Origin: Candidatus Parepulonipiscium sp. PG-Nuni2H_MBin01
GTDB taxonomy: Bacteria > Bacillota > Clostridia > Lachnospirales > Cellulosilyticaceae
Direction of reading: 5' to 3'
Length of the DNA: 39,821 bases
Assembly (NCBI GenBank): GCA_001994995.1
Contig: MDJM01000067.1
Coordinates: 1 to 39,821 of the forward strand
Shown: piece after piece, positions 16,282 to 24,853 of the stretch
Position numbering within the stretch: the stretch's first letter is position 1
Layout of the letters: each line of letters opens with the position of its first letter
The notes under the pieces: generated by a model
What the model was told of the DNA's origin: nothing
The model's input: only the letters and a program-made list of their open reading frames with translations
The model's database searches: none
Position numbers and translations under genes: made by a program

Positions 16282-17148
16282 ATGGATGGAATAGTAAGTG
16301 TATATAAAGAAAAAGGATATACATCTCATGATGTGGTGGCTAAGGCAAGGAAGATACTTGGGCAGAAGCGAATTGGACATACTGGGACATTAGACCCTGA
16401 TGCTGAGGGTGTTTTACCGTTATGTATAGGTAGGGCTACTAAAGTAGTTCCTTATTTAACTGATGCAAATAAGTGTTATGAAGCAGAGGTTATTTTGGGG
16501 GCTTATACAACGACTGAAGATGCAACGGGTGAAGTTGTAGAAACTTTTAATGTATGTGTAACACCTAAACAGATTGAGGAGGTAGTTTCTAGTTTTGTAG
16601 GTGAGTATACACAAACGCCACCAATGTACTCTGCTATTAAAATTAATGGTGTTAGACTGTATGAATTGGCGCGCCAAGGATTAGTTGTAGATAGGCCTTC
16701 TAGAGTTGTAACTATATATAACTGCGAAATTATAGAGCCACTAGTTAATAATAAATTTAAAATTAGGGTAGAATGTTCAAAAGGAACATATATTCGTACG
16801 TTATGTACTGATATTGGTAAAACATTAGGATGCGGTGCACATATGGGTCATTTGCTTAGAACTAGAGTTGGTAAATATACCCTAGAAAATAGTTTTAGTT
16901 TAGAGGATATAATAAGAGGTGATTGGGAATTAACTTGCATAGAAAGTGTGTTTGAAAATTTTGCTCAAGTAGTTGTAAAAGACTATGCTAATAGCCTGCT
17001 GTATAATGGAAATCAAATTTCAGCAGATGATGTGTTGGTGGTGCCAAGTAGTGGTGAAATGGTTAGGATGTATGATAGCTCTAATAAATTTATAGGGATA
17101 TACAAAAGAGTAGGAAGTAAGTTTGTGGTAGAAAAAATGTTTTTATAA
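16282..17148 (+). CDS. truB: tRNA pseudouridine55 synthase
   Basis: This enzyme converts U55 in the T-loop of tRNAs to pseudouridine. The 288 residues open with the TruB signature GIVSVYKEKGYTSHDVV, then KRIGHTGTLDPDAEGVLPLCIG with the catalytic Asp in TLDP, and later the RNA-binding KGTYIRTLCTDIG. The start is ATG 16282 (MDGIVSVYK), about nine bases after AAGGA; an ATG at 16273 in the same frame directly abuts that site. It is followed 16 bases later by ribF, the usual Firmicutes order truB-ribF-rpsO-pnp. Confidence 0.96.
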   Translation: MDGIVSVYKEKGYTSHDVVAKARKILGQKRIGHTGTLDPDAEGVLPLCIGRATKVVPYLTDANKCYEAEVILGAYTTTEDATGEVVETFNVCVTPKQIEEVVSSFVGEYTQTPPMYSAIKINGVRLYELARQGLVVDRPSRVVTIYNCEIIEPLVNNKFKIRVECSKGTYIRTLCTDIGKTLGCGAHMGHLLRTRVGKYTLENSFSLEDIIRGDWELTCIESVFENFAQVVVKDYANSLLYNGNQISADDVLVVPSSGEMVRMYDSSNKFIGIYKRVGSKFVVEKMFL

Positions 17149-17164
17149 ATAGTGGAGGTGGCAG

Positions 17165-18091
17165 ATGATACATTTATATAACACTTATGATATTGAACAA
17201 GAGGAACCAACTGTAGTAGTAATCGGAAACTTTGATGGAGTCCATAGAGGACATCAAAAGCTGTTTGAGGTGGCAAAGCAAAATAGTGAAGGGCGTAGAA
17301 TTGTAGCGCTGTCATTCACTCCGCATCCTAGCTGGGTAATTAGTAATGACCCTAAACAGATGATTATGCGTACGTATGATAAGCGTAATAAGATGAATCA
17401 GTGTGGAGTGGATGTATACATTCAATACCCTTTTACGTTAGAGTTTTCTAAAACTGACCCGGAAGTATTTTTTGAAGAAATTTTAGTTAAACAACTTAAG
17501 GCTAAAGTAGTTGTGGTGGGACAAGATTATCACTTTGGAAAAGAACAGCAAGGTAATATCGAGTTTATGCAAAGTTTTGCAAATAAGTTTAATGTAAAGT
17601 TATGCGCAGTAAAGAAAGTGTTTATTGATGGAGAGGCTATTTCTAGCACAAAAATACGCAACTTAATTTGCGAAGGTAATTTGCAAGAGGCTAAAGAACT
17701 GCTAGGTGAAGATTATGTTGTATCAGGTGCAGTTGTGGAAGGCAAGAAGTTAGGGAGGCAGATTGGATTTCCTACAGCTAACATTTTGGCTAGGGAAGGA
17801 GTGCTGTATCCGCCTAACGGAGTGTATGCGACAAAAGCAAGAGTTAATAAGCAAGATTATTTAGGTATTACAAACATAGGCTGCAACCCTACTGTAGGGG
17901 GTATAATTAAGACTATTGAAACTAACATTTTTGACTTTAATGAAGATATTTATAATGAGCATATAGTTTTGACGTTTTATAAGTTTATTAGACCGGAGAA
18001 AACATTTAAAGGTGTACCAGAATTAATAGAGCAGATTACTCAAGATAAGCAAAAGGTGGCACAGTTAAATTCGATTTATTGTTATGTGTGA
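17165..18091 (+). CDS. ribF: Bifunctional riboflavin kinase / FAD synthetase
   Basis: This enzyme makes FMN from riboflavin and then FAD. The 308 residues contain the N-terminal nucleotidyltransferase domain (GNFDGVHRGHQKLF, with the HxGH-like motif, then SSTKIRNLI) and the C-terminal flavokinase domain (GRQIGFPTANI, PPNGVYATKARV). The length is normal for the family. GGAGGTGG precedes ATG 17165. No FMN riboswitch is seen before it, as expected for its place inside the truB operon. Confidence 0.96.
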   Translation: MIHLYNTYDIEQEEPTVVVIGNFDGVHRGHQKLFEVAKQNSEGRRIVALSFTPHPSWVISNDPKQMIMRTYDKRNKMNQCGVDVYIQYPFTLEFSKTDPEVFFEEILVKQLKAKVVVVGQDYHFGKEQQGNIEFMQSFANKFNVKLCAVKKVFIDGEAISSTKIRNLICEGNLQEAKELLGEDYVVSGAVVEGKKLGRQIGFPTANILAREGVLYPPNGVYATKARVNKQDYLGITNIGCNPTVGGIIKTIETNIFDFNEDIYNEHIVLTFYKFIRPEKTFKGVPELIEQITQDKQKVAQLNSIYCYV

Positions 18092-18148
18092 AAAACTGGT
18101 ATATAATAAGGAATATTTGGGTATTACTAATATAGGAAAATTTAGTAT

Positions 18149-18190
18149 GTATTAATTGATATATATTGTATATATTGATGTAATTAATAC
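18149..18190. repeat. AT-rich inverted repeat between ribF and rpsO
   Basis: The arms GTATTAATT (18149-18157) and AATTAATAC (18182-18190) pair perfectly, with a 24-base interior that is itself near-palindromic (ATATATTGTATATAT). It could terminate truB-ribF weakly, since T-runs occur downstream near 18205. Confidence 0.4.
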
Positions 18191-18243
18191 GCAATAAATC
18201 AATATTTTTTGTTAAGAGTGACAAATTATAACTTAAATTATAG

Positions 18244-18272
18244 TTTACAAGATTTGTTTGCTATGCTATACT
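18244..18272 (+). promoter_or_regulatory. Sigma-A promoter of rpsO
   Basis: TTTACA (18244-18249), a 17-base spacer and TATACT (18267-18272) with a TGC extension just before the -10. It lies about 90 bases before the rpsO start and leaves a leader of about 80 bases. Confidence 0.7.
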
Positions 18273-18288
18273 AGGATAGTATTTATGC

Positions 18289-18331
18289 CATTACTCAGTT
18301 TTTGGAAACTCCGACCATTGCTTGGTAATAG
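18289..18331 (+). promoter_or_regulatory. Structured 5' leader of rpsO (candidate S15 autoregulatory site)
   Basis: An outer pairing of ATTAC with GTAAT encloses two hairpins, AGTTT-TTGG-AAACT and ACCA-TTGCT-TGGT, making a three-way junction-like fold upstream of the ribosome binding site. S15 represses its own mRNA through such folds in several bacteria, including Geobacillus, where the leader mimics the rRNA three-way junction. The pairing is visible; the regulatory role is inferred. Confidence 0.5.
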
Positions 18332-18362
18332 GCAATATATGAATATATTAGGAGGAAATAAA

Positions 18363-18626
18363 ATGACTAAAGAAGTAAAAAGTGAAATTATGCAAAAGTA
18401 CGCTAGAACCGAAAATGATACAGGTTCTCCAGAAGTACAAATTGCTTTGCTTACGCAAAGGATTAACCATTTAACTGACCATTTGCGTACGCATAAAAAA
18501 GATCATCATTCACGCCGTGGATTATTTCTTATGATTGGTAAAAGAAGAGGTTTGTTAGATTATTTAATTAAAACAGACATCGACAGATACCGTACAATCA
18601 TTAAAGAATTAGGAATTAGAAAGTAA
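18363..18626 (+). CDS. rpsO: 30S ribosomal protein S15
   Basis: This primary-binding small-subunit protein recognises the three-way junction of 16S rRNA. The 87 residues carry the family features [18 protein letters not shown] and [15 protein letters not shown], then KRRGLLDYL. The start is ATG 18363 ([14 protein letters not shown]) with AGGAGG seven bases upstream; an in-frame ATG at 18258 lies before the leader structure and inside the promoter, so it is rejected. A terminator separates it from pnp. Confidence 0.97.
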   Translation: MTKEVKSEIMQKYARTENDTGSPEVQIALLTQRINHLTDHLRTHKKDHHSRRGLFLMIGKRRGLLDYLIKTDIDRYRTIIKELGIRK

Positions 18627-18631
18627 GACAG

Positions 18632-18657
18632 AGGGTGGGAGCTTTTCCACCCTTTTT
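18632..18657 (+). terminator. Terminator of rpsO
   Basis: AGGGTGG (18632-18638) pairs with CCACCCT (18647-18653), followed by TTTT. Confidence 0.8.
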
Positions 18658-18664
18658 AAATATT

Positions 18665-18735
18665 TAGGTGACTATGTGTGCAATGTTAGAACTGGCCAAT
18701 CTTTGCTCAATTCTAAGATTGCACAGGTGGACCTA
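18665..18735 (+). promoter_or_regulatory. Long hairpin in the pnp leader
   Basis: TGTGCAATGTTAGAA (18677-18691) pairs with TTCTAAGATTGCACA (18711-18725), 14 of 15 positions, around a 19-base loop. An outer TAGGT/ACCTA (18665-18669 with 18731-18735) can extend it through unpaired bases. It lies between rpsO and pnp, where E. coli has the RNase III hairpin used for PNPase autoregulation. The structure is seen; the function is inferred. Confidence 0.6.
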
Positions 18736-18760
18736 GTTAATAAGAGAGGGAAGGTAGAAT

Positions 18761-20872
18761 ATGATAAAAACTTATTCAATGAATTTAGCTAATAGAGAGT
18801 TAAAAGTTGAAATTGGCAGAGTTGCTGAGCTAGCAAATGGCGCAGCTTTAGTTAGCTATGGTGATACCACAATTTTAGCTACAGTTGTGGCGAGCGAGGA
18901 GCCAAAAGAAGGCGTTGATTTTTTTCCGCTTAGTGTAAATTATGAAGAGAAAACTTACGCAGTGGGAAAAATACCAGGTGGTTTTTTAAAAAGAGAGGGT
19001 CGTCCATCAGAACGTGCAATTCTAACTTCGCGTGTAATAGATAGACCTATTAGACCTCTTTTTCCTAAAGATTATAGAAATGATGTAGTTATTACAACAA
19101 CTGTTATGTCAGTTGAGCAAGATTGTTCTCCGGAAGTGACGGCAATGATAGCTGCTTCATTAGTATTAGATATATCAGAGATTCCATTTAAAGGCCCTGT
19201 TGGTTCGGTTCAAGTGGGTTGTGTAGATGGTGAATTAGTTATTAATCCAACTTTAGAGCAGCGTGAAAAGGGTACTTTAGCACTTACTGTTTCTTCTTCT
19301 AAAGATAAAGTTATGATGATTGAAGCAGGAGCGTATGAAATTTCTGAAGAGGTAATGTTTGAAGCTATTATGAAAGGACATGCCGTTAATCAAGAAATTG
19401 TTAAGTTTATAGAAGAAATTAAAGCTGACTGTGGTAAAGAGAAGAATTATGAATATGATACTGCGGGAATTCCAACGGATATTTATAATGCTATAACAGA
19501 TATTATTGGTGATAAAAGAATGGAAGAAGCAGTTTTCACTGATGATAAGCAAGTAAGAGGGATGCAGTTAAAAGCGTTACAAGATGAAGTTATAGAAAAG
19601 CTTGCTAGTGAGAATGAAGAATATTTACAGTATTTAGTAGAAAGTTTTTATCAATTTGAGAAAAAGACAGTTAGACGAATGATTTTAAAAGACCATAAAC
19701 GTCCAGACGGTAGAAAACTTGATGAAATTAGACCACTTAAAGCTGAAATAGATATTATACCACGCGTGCATGGTTCTGGTATGTTTACTAGAGGACAAAC
19801 TCAGGTGCTTACTATAACAACGCTAGGTTCTTTAGCAGATGCACAAATAATTGATGGATTAGATGAGCTTGAGGTTTCAAAAAGATATATGCATCATTAT
19901 AATTTTCCTCCGTATTCAGTAGGAGAAGCTAGAGCGCCAAGAGCAGCAGGGAGACGAGAAATTGGTCATGGGGCATTAGCCGAAAGAGCATTAGTAGCGG
20001 TATTACCAGCTGAGGAAGAGTTTCCATATTCAATGCGCCTAGTATCAGAAGTAGTTAGCTCAAATGGTTCTACATCTCAAGCTAGTATTTGTGGGTCTAC
20101 GCTATCACTTATGGCTGCTGGGGTACCTATTAAAGCGCCTGTAGCAGGTATTTCTGTAGGGTTAGTAACAGGTGAGACTGATGCTGACTTTGTATTGTTA
20201 ACTGATATTCAAGGTTTAGAAGACTTTTTTGGTGACATGGACTTTAAAGTTGGTGGTACAAAAAAAGGTATTACAGCTATTCAAATGGATATGAAAATTG
20301 AGGGATTAACGGAAGATATTATAAAAGGGGCTTTAGAACAAACTAAGATTGCTCGTGACTATATTTTAGATGAGGTAATGTTAAAAACTATTAGTACACA
20401 TCGTGAAAATCTTTCTCCTTATGCACCGTTTATTACGCAAATGAAAATTAACCCAGAAAAAATCAGTGAAGTTATTGGTGCTAAAGGTAAAACTATCAAT
20501 AAAATTATTGAGGAAACTGGTGTAAAAATTGATATTGAAGACGATGGTAAAGTATCAATTTGTGGTGATAGTGAAGTGAATGCAAAACGTGCTATGGAAA
20601 TTATAGAAAGTATTACTAAGGAATTAGAAGTGGGCCAGATATTTAATGGTAAAGTAATTAAACTTATGAATTTTGGTGCGTTTGTGGAGCTTGCTCCTGG
20701 TAAAGAAGGGCTTGTTCACATATCTCAGTTAGCTCATAAACGTGTTGAGAAAGTGGAAGATGTGCTTAATGTAGGTGACCCTATTGAAGTTCAGATTATC
20801 GAAATTGACAAACAAAGTCGGGTGAATTTATCTAGAAAAGTATTATTGCCAAAACCTCCAAAAGAGAGTTAA
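18761..20872 (+). CDS. pnp: Polyribonucleotide nucleotidyltransferase (PNPase)
   Basis: This phosphorolytic 3'-5' exoribonuclease works in mRNA decay. The 703 residues show two RNase PH domains (first with SFxKREGRPSERAILTSR-like sequence, second with RPDGRKLDEIRPL, MFTRGQTQVL and AGVPIKAPVAGISVGL), an alpha-helical middle, then a KH domain (INPEKISEVIGAKGKTINKI) and an S1 domain (GQIFNGKVIKLMNFGAFVEL). ATG 18761 follows GGGAAGG. Length and domain order are normal. It has its own long leader and ends in a strong terminator. Confidence 0.97.
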   Translation: MIKTYSMNLANRELKVEIGRVAELANGAALVSYGDTTILATVVASEEPKEGVDFFPLSVNYEEKTYAVGKIPGGFLKREGRPSERAILTSRVIDRPIRPLFPKDYRNDVVITTTVMSVEQDCSPEVTAMIAASLVLDISEIPFKGPVGSVQVGCVDGELVINPTLEQREKGTLALTVSSSKDKVMMIEAGAYEISEEVMFEAIMKGHAVNQEIVKFIEEIKADCGKEKNYEYDTAGIPTDIYNAITDIIGDKRMEEAVFTDDKQVRGMQLKALQDEVIEKLASENEEYLQYLVESFYQFEKKTVRRMILKDHKRPDGRKLDEIRPLKAEIDIIPRVHGSGMFTRGQTQVLTITTLGSLADAQIIDGLDELEVSKRYMHHYNFPPYSVGEARAPRAAGRREIGHGALAERALVAVLPAEEEFPYSMRLVSEVVSSNGSTSQASICGSTLSLMAAGVPIKAPVAGISVGLVTGETDADFVLLTDIQGLEDFFGDMDFKVGGTKKGITAIQMDMKIEGLTEDIIKGALEQTKIARDYILDEVMLKTISTHRENLSPYAPFITQMKINPEKISEVIGAKGKTINKIIEETGVKIDIEDDGKVSICGDSEVNAKRAMEIIESITKELEVGQIFNGKVIKLMNFGAFVELAPGKEGLVHISQLAHKRVEKVEDVLNVGDPIEVQIIEIDKQSRVNLSRKVLLPKPPKES

Positions 20873-20877
20873 TAAGG

Positions 20878-20912
20878 GCTGACTTCTATTTTATAGGAGT
20901 TGGCTTTTTTTT
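20878..20912 (+). terminator. Terminator of pnp
   Basis: An 11-bp stem GCTGACTTCTA/TAGGAGTTGGC with a 5-base loop is followed by eight T residues. Confidence 0.88.
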
Positions 20913-20916
20913 GGAT

Positions 20917-20994
20917 AACTGTCTCTAGCTGACATCTTCCTCTAGGAGTGGGACTTAGGGTATAGGGGCGTTGTCCTAAACTCCGGAGGCAGTT
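20917..20994 (+). promoter_or_regulatory. Structured GC-rich leader upstream of ruvA
   Basis: The outer arms AACTGTCTCT (20917-20926) and GGAGGCAGTT (20985-20994) pair over 10 bp. Directly inside, GGAGT (20945-20949) pairs with ACTCC (20980-20984) and, after a GGGAC bulge, TTAGG (20955-20959) pairs with CCTAA (20975-20979). The segment is clearly more GC-rich than its surroundings and precedes the ruvA ribosome binding site by about 20 bases. It has no coding potential. It could be a cis-regulatory RNA or a small palindromic repeat element. Confidence 0.5.
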
Positions 20995-21027
20995 GGATAC
21001 TTAAAATTTAGTAAAGGGAGATGAATT

Positions 21028-21624
21028 ATGATAGCTTATTTAGTCGGAGAAATTACACAAACTTATGATGAGTATACAGTATTAGAGGTAGGTGGCATTG
21101 GTTATGAAATATTAGTGTGCGCAGATTATAAGCTTAGTGGACATCAAAAGATATATATATACGAAAATATAAAAGAAGAAATTCATGATTTATATGGGTT
21201 TGTAACTCTTACAGATAAACAAATATTTAAAAAGCTTATTACTGTAAATGGAGTTGGCCCTAAAGCAGCTTGCCAAATGATTACTATGTATGGTGCAAAT
21301 CAGTTAGCTAGTTATATAATCCAAGGAAACAATCAGGCTATTACAAAAATTAATGGGATAGGAGCCAAAATTGCAAATAGAGTTATTTTGGAGCTTAAAG
21401 ACAAATTGAGTGACTACTTTGAGCCTGTGGTATTCCATTTAAATACTGATTTAACTACTAGTGTAAGTAACGTTGCTAAATACGAGGCGACTGAAGGACT
21501 TGTTGCGCTTGGATATTCTAATACAGAAGCTACTAAAGCAGTTACAGCAATATATAATGATAACGATACGTCAGAGCAGTTAATAAAAAAAGCACTAGAG
21601 TTAATGGCATTAATTGTAGATTAA
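21028..21624 (+). CDS. ruvA: Holliday junction DNA helicase subunit RuvA
   Basis: RuvA binds four-way junctions and loads RuvB for branch migration. The 198 residues have the N-terminal OB-fold (MIAYLVGEI..., DLYGFVTLTDKQIFKKLI), two helix-hairpin-helix motifs (VNGVGPKAACQM and INGIGAKIANRVILEL) and the C-terminal RuvB-interacting domain (EGLVALGYSNTEA). AAAGGGAGATG precedes ATG 21028. It is the first gene of a tight cluster: ruvB 30 bases downstream, then U32, ftsW-like and pbp. Confidence 0.96.
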   Translation: MIAYLVGEITQTYDEYTVLEVGGIGYEILVCADYKLSGHQKIYIYENIKEEIHDLYGFVTLTDKQIFKKLITVNGVGPKAACQMITMYGANQLASYIIQGNNQAITKINGIGAKIANRVILELKDKLSDYFEPVVFHLNTDLTTSVSNVAKYEATEGLVALGYSNTEATKAVTAIYNDNDTSEQLIKKALELMALIVD

Positions 21625-21654
21625 TTATGAAACGCTATTATAAGGAAGAATGGT

Positions 21655-22659
21655 ATGAAAAAACGTATAGTCTCAGCAGATTTACAAATTGAAGATAATG
21701 AAATTGAAGGAAATATAAGACCTATAACGTTAGAGGAATATATAGGCCAAACTAAAGCTAAAGAAGCTTTAGAAATATTTATACACGCAGCAAAAAAACG
21801 TAACGAAGCGTTAGACCACGTATTGTTATACGGCCCTCCAGGGCTTGGTAAAACTACGTTAGCTGGTGTAATTGCTAAGGAGATGGGAGTAAATATTAAA
21901 ATAACTTCAGGCCCTGCAATAGAAAAGCCGGGTGATATTGTAGCTATTCTAAATATTCTTAAAGCAGGTGATATACTATTTATTGATGAAATCCACAGAA
22001 TGCCTAGAATTGTGGAAGAGATGTTATACTCGGCTATGGAAGACTTTTGTATAGATATTATAGTAGGAAAAGGGCCTGCTGCAAAATCTATTAGATTAAC
22101 CCTATCTAAGTTTACTCTAATAGGTGCAACTACACGTGCGGGTATGTTAAGCTCTCCTTTGCGAGATAGATTTGGAATTATACAACGACTAGAATATTAC
22201 ACATTAGAGGAGTTAGCTAGTATTATATCTAGAACAGCTAATATATTAGATACAACTATAGATTATGACGCTTCTATTGAAATAGCAAAATGCTCAAGAG
22301 GTACACCTAGATTGGCTAATAGATTTTTCAAACGCGTTAGAGATATTGCATATATAAAATACGATACTGAAAATATCACTAAAAATGTAGCTATAAAAGC
22401 TTTAAGATTGTTACATCTTGATGAAAATGGTTTAGATGAACTGGATAGAAAAATTTTAAGTACAATTGCGCTTCAATTTAAGGGGGGACCAGTAGGACTT
22501 GATTCATTAGCAGTTACACTTGCCGAGGAACGCGACACACTAGAAGATGTATACGAACCTTATTTATTGCAAAAAGGTTTAATTCAACGGACAAGTAGAG
22601 GGCGAGTATTAACAGATGCTGCTATGGAACTTATAAATAACGGAGGAGTAAATGAATAA
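21655..22659 (+). CDS. ruvB: Holliday junction branch migration ATPase RuvB
   Basis: This is the AAA+ motor of the RuvAB complex. The 334 residues include Walker [12 protein letters not shown], Walker [10 protein letters not shown], sensor [18 protein letters not shown] and the C-terminal winged helix ([30 protein letters not shown], then QRTSRGR). ATG 21655 has AAGGAAG upstream. It overlaps the next gene by eight bases, which indicates translational coupling. No ruvC is seen, typical of Firmicutes, which use RecU. Confidence 0.97.
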   Translation: MKKRIVSADLQIEDNEIEGNIRPITLEEYIGQTKAKEALEIFIHAAKKRNEALDHVLLYGPPGLGKTTLAGVIAKEMGVNIKITSGPAIEKPGDIVAILNILKAGDILFIDEIHRMPRIVEEMLYSAMEDFCIDIIVGKGPAAKSIRLTLSKFTLIGATTRAGMLSSPLRDRFGIIQRLEYYTLEELASIISRTANILDTTIDYDASIEIAKCSRGTPRLANRFFKRVRDIAYIKYDTENITKNVAIKALRLLHLDENGLDELDRKILSTIALQFKGGPVGLDSLAVTLAEERDTLEDVYEPYLLQKGLIQRTSRGRVLTDAAMELINNGGVNE

Positions 22660-24850
22660 AGTAGAATTATTAGCCCCAGTTGGTAAAATTGAAAATATGT
22701 ATGCAGCAGTTGAAAATGGCGCTGATGCTATATTTTTAGGCGGAAAAGAGTTTAGCGCAAGATACTCAGCGGAAAACTTTACAATAGGGGAAATTAAAGA
22801 AATTATAAAATATTGCAAGCTAAGAGGAATTAAAGTTTATATAACTGTTAATACTCTAATCAATGAAGCAGAGTTGCCAAAATTATTTGGATATTTAGAA
22901 CAATTACAAAATATCGGTATTGATGCATTAATTATTCAAGATTTGGGAATTGTAAGATTAGTACAAAAATACTTTCCTTCATTAACATTACATGCAAGCA
23001 CTCAGCTTAGTGTTCACAGCGTATATGACGCACAATTTTTAAAATCTCATGGTATCAGTCGCATTGTATTAGCTAGGGAATTAACATTAAATGAAATTAT
23101 AGATATAAAAAATAATGTAGATATAGAAATAGAAACGTTTGTACACGGTGCATTATGTTATTCATACTCAGGTCAATGTTTAATGAGTAGCGTAATAGGT
23201 TCTCGTAGTGGAAATAGAGGTAAATGTGCTCAGCCATGCCGTATGCAGTATGAACTCTGTCGCGATGGTGAAATTATTATTGATAAAACTCATCTGCTAA
23301 GTCCTAAAGACATTTGTACTTTAGATATTTTGCCAAATTTAATTGAAGCTAATATTACTTCATTTAAAATAGAGGGCAGAATGAAATCCCCTGAATATGT
23401 TGCTTCAGTAGTTAAAGCTTATAGAAAATACATTGATAATAATATTCCTTCCGTATTAAATGAAGATTTAAATGAGTTGCAAGCAGTATTTAATAGAGGT
23501 GGTTTTTCAACTGGATATTATAATTTATCTGCGGGCTTACAAATGATGGCTACTAAAAGTCCAAAAAATATAGGTCTTTTAATAGGAAAAGTTAAATCCT
23601 ACAATCCAAAAACTAAACTTGCTACTATATATACTACAAAGCAACTAAATCCTGGAGATGGTATTGAAGTTTGGAATAGTAAAAAACATATTGGTACAGG
23701 TATTTCAAATACTTATAAAGAAAATTCTAGTTTTAGTATCCAAATTCAAGCAGAGCCAGGAAGTTTAGTGTATCTTTCTAAAGACCATTTGCTTTTAAAA
23801 TCGTTAAGGAAAACTTATGAAAAGCCTGTGAGGAAAAGAGAAATTAACGCTAAAGTATATGGAAAAATAGGTCAACCTATTAAGTATACATTGATTTGTG
23901 ATAATATTGAGGTTTGTGCATATGGTGATATATTAGAACAAGCAGTTAATAATCCTATTGCTATTGATAAGATAAAATTACAGTTTACTAAGTTAGGTGC
24001 TACCCCATTTAAAATCAATTGTATAGATATAGAATGGGACGATAATTCTTATATTGTAATTAGTAAGCTTAATGAACTAAGGCGTGAAGTGATTGAAAAA
24101 TTAGAACATGCGCTGTTAACCGTTAATAGTAATCAACCTAAGTATTTTAAAAAATGTGAATTAGCAAATATTATACAGACTCCACAAATTAGTGCAAAAG
24201 TCGAAACCTTTAACCAGCTTAATCAAATACTTCAATATGAAAATATTACTAAAGTTTACTGGGAATGGAATTATAACAATGAAGAGACTATTAGAGCATA
24301 TAAATTATGCCGAAATAGAAATTTTTTAGTAGCGCTACCAGCTATTATGCGCGATGATATATGGGAGAAATATAGTTTAGACAAATTGTTTGAATATAAA
24401 AACATGGGGTACTTATGTAGAACTTTAGGACAAGTTCATTATATTATTGCTAATAAAAAAATTTGTGAAGTAGATTATAATTTAAATGTTACTAATATGG
24501 AGCATGCACAATTTTATTTAGATAGCGGAGTTAGTCAGCTTACTTTATCGCTTGAGACAAAAGAAAATTTACCATTCCAAAAAATTATATATGGGCATAT
24601 GCCTGTAATGACTACGGCGCAATGTTTGCTTGGGCATTATAAGCAGTGTGGTAATAAAGGAAAGTATCATTTAACGGATAGAGTAGGAGCAAAATGGCCC
24701 ATTATTACTGATTGCAAGTCTTGTACTATGCAAATATTAAATGGAAATTCTGCTGAGGAAAAACTATCGGGAATGGTTAGATTAAATTTTAGTATAGAAA
24801 CAGAACGTGAAACGCAGATTGTTTTAAAAAGACTTCTGGGGAGGTGTTAG
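22652..24850 (+). CDS. Peptidase U32 family protein with DUF3656-like region
   Basis: The 732 residues begin with the U32 core ([34 protein letters not shown]). The family signature [19 protein letters not shown] is followed by [10 protein letters not shown]. The Cys residues in and after the signature are conserved in U32 proteins, several of which are now known to be RNA-hydroxylating enzymes (for example RlhA acting on 23S rRNA) rather than proteases. The long C-terminal half (about 380-720) fits the two-domain U32/DUF3656 type. ATG 22652 overlaps the end of ruvB and has GGAGG in the ruvB tail. I cannot tell whether the substrate is protein or rRNA. Confidence 0.88.
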   Translation: MNKVELLAPVGKIENMYAAVENGADAIFLGGKEFSARYSAENFTIGEIKEIIKYCKLRGIKVYITVNTLINEAELPKLFGYLEQLQNIGIDALIIQDLGIVRLVQKYFPSLTLHASTQLSVHSVYDAQFLKSHGISRIVLARELTLNEIIDIKNNVDIEIETFVHGALCYSYSGQCLMSSVIGSRSGNRGKCAQPCRMQYELCRDGEIIIDKTHLLSPKDICTLDILPNLIEANITSFKIEGRMKSPEYVASVVKAYRKYIDNNIPSVLNEDLNELQAVFNRGGFSTGYYNLSAGLQMMATKSPKNIGLLIGKVKSYNPKTKLATIYTTKQLNPGDGIEVWNSKKHIGTGISNTYKENSSFSIQIQAEPGSLVYLSKDHLLLKSLRKTYEKPVRKREINAKVYGKIGQPIKYTLICDNIEVCAYGDILEQAVNNPIAIDKIKLQFTKLGATPFKINCIDIEWDDNSYIVISKLNELRREVIEKLEHALLTVNSNQPKYFKKCELANIIQTPQISAKVETFNQLNQILQYENITKVYWEWNYNNEETIRAYKLCRNRNFLVALPAIMRDDIWEKYSLDKLFEYKNMGYLCRTLGQVHYIIANKKICEVDYNLNVTNMEHAQFYLDSGVSQLTLSLETKENLPFQKIIYGHMPVMTTAQCLLGHYKQCGNKGKYHLTDRVGAKWPIITDCKSCTMQILNGNSAEEKLSGMVRLNFSIETERETQIVLKRLLGRC

Positions 24851-24853
24851 TAT

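Noticed and set aside
20913-21000. A tRNA-like or small protein gene before ruvA
   Set aside because: The fold has no cloverleaf and no ORF with a ribosome binding site; only the hairpin leader is supported.
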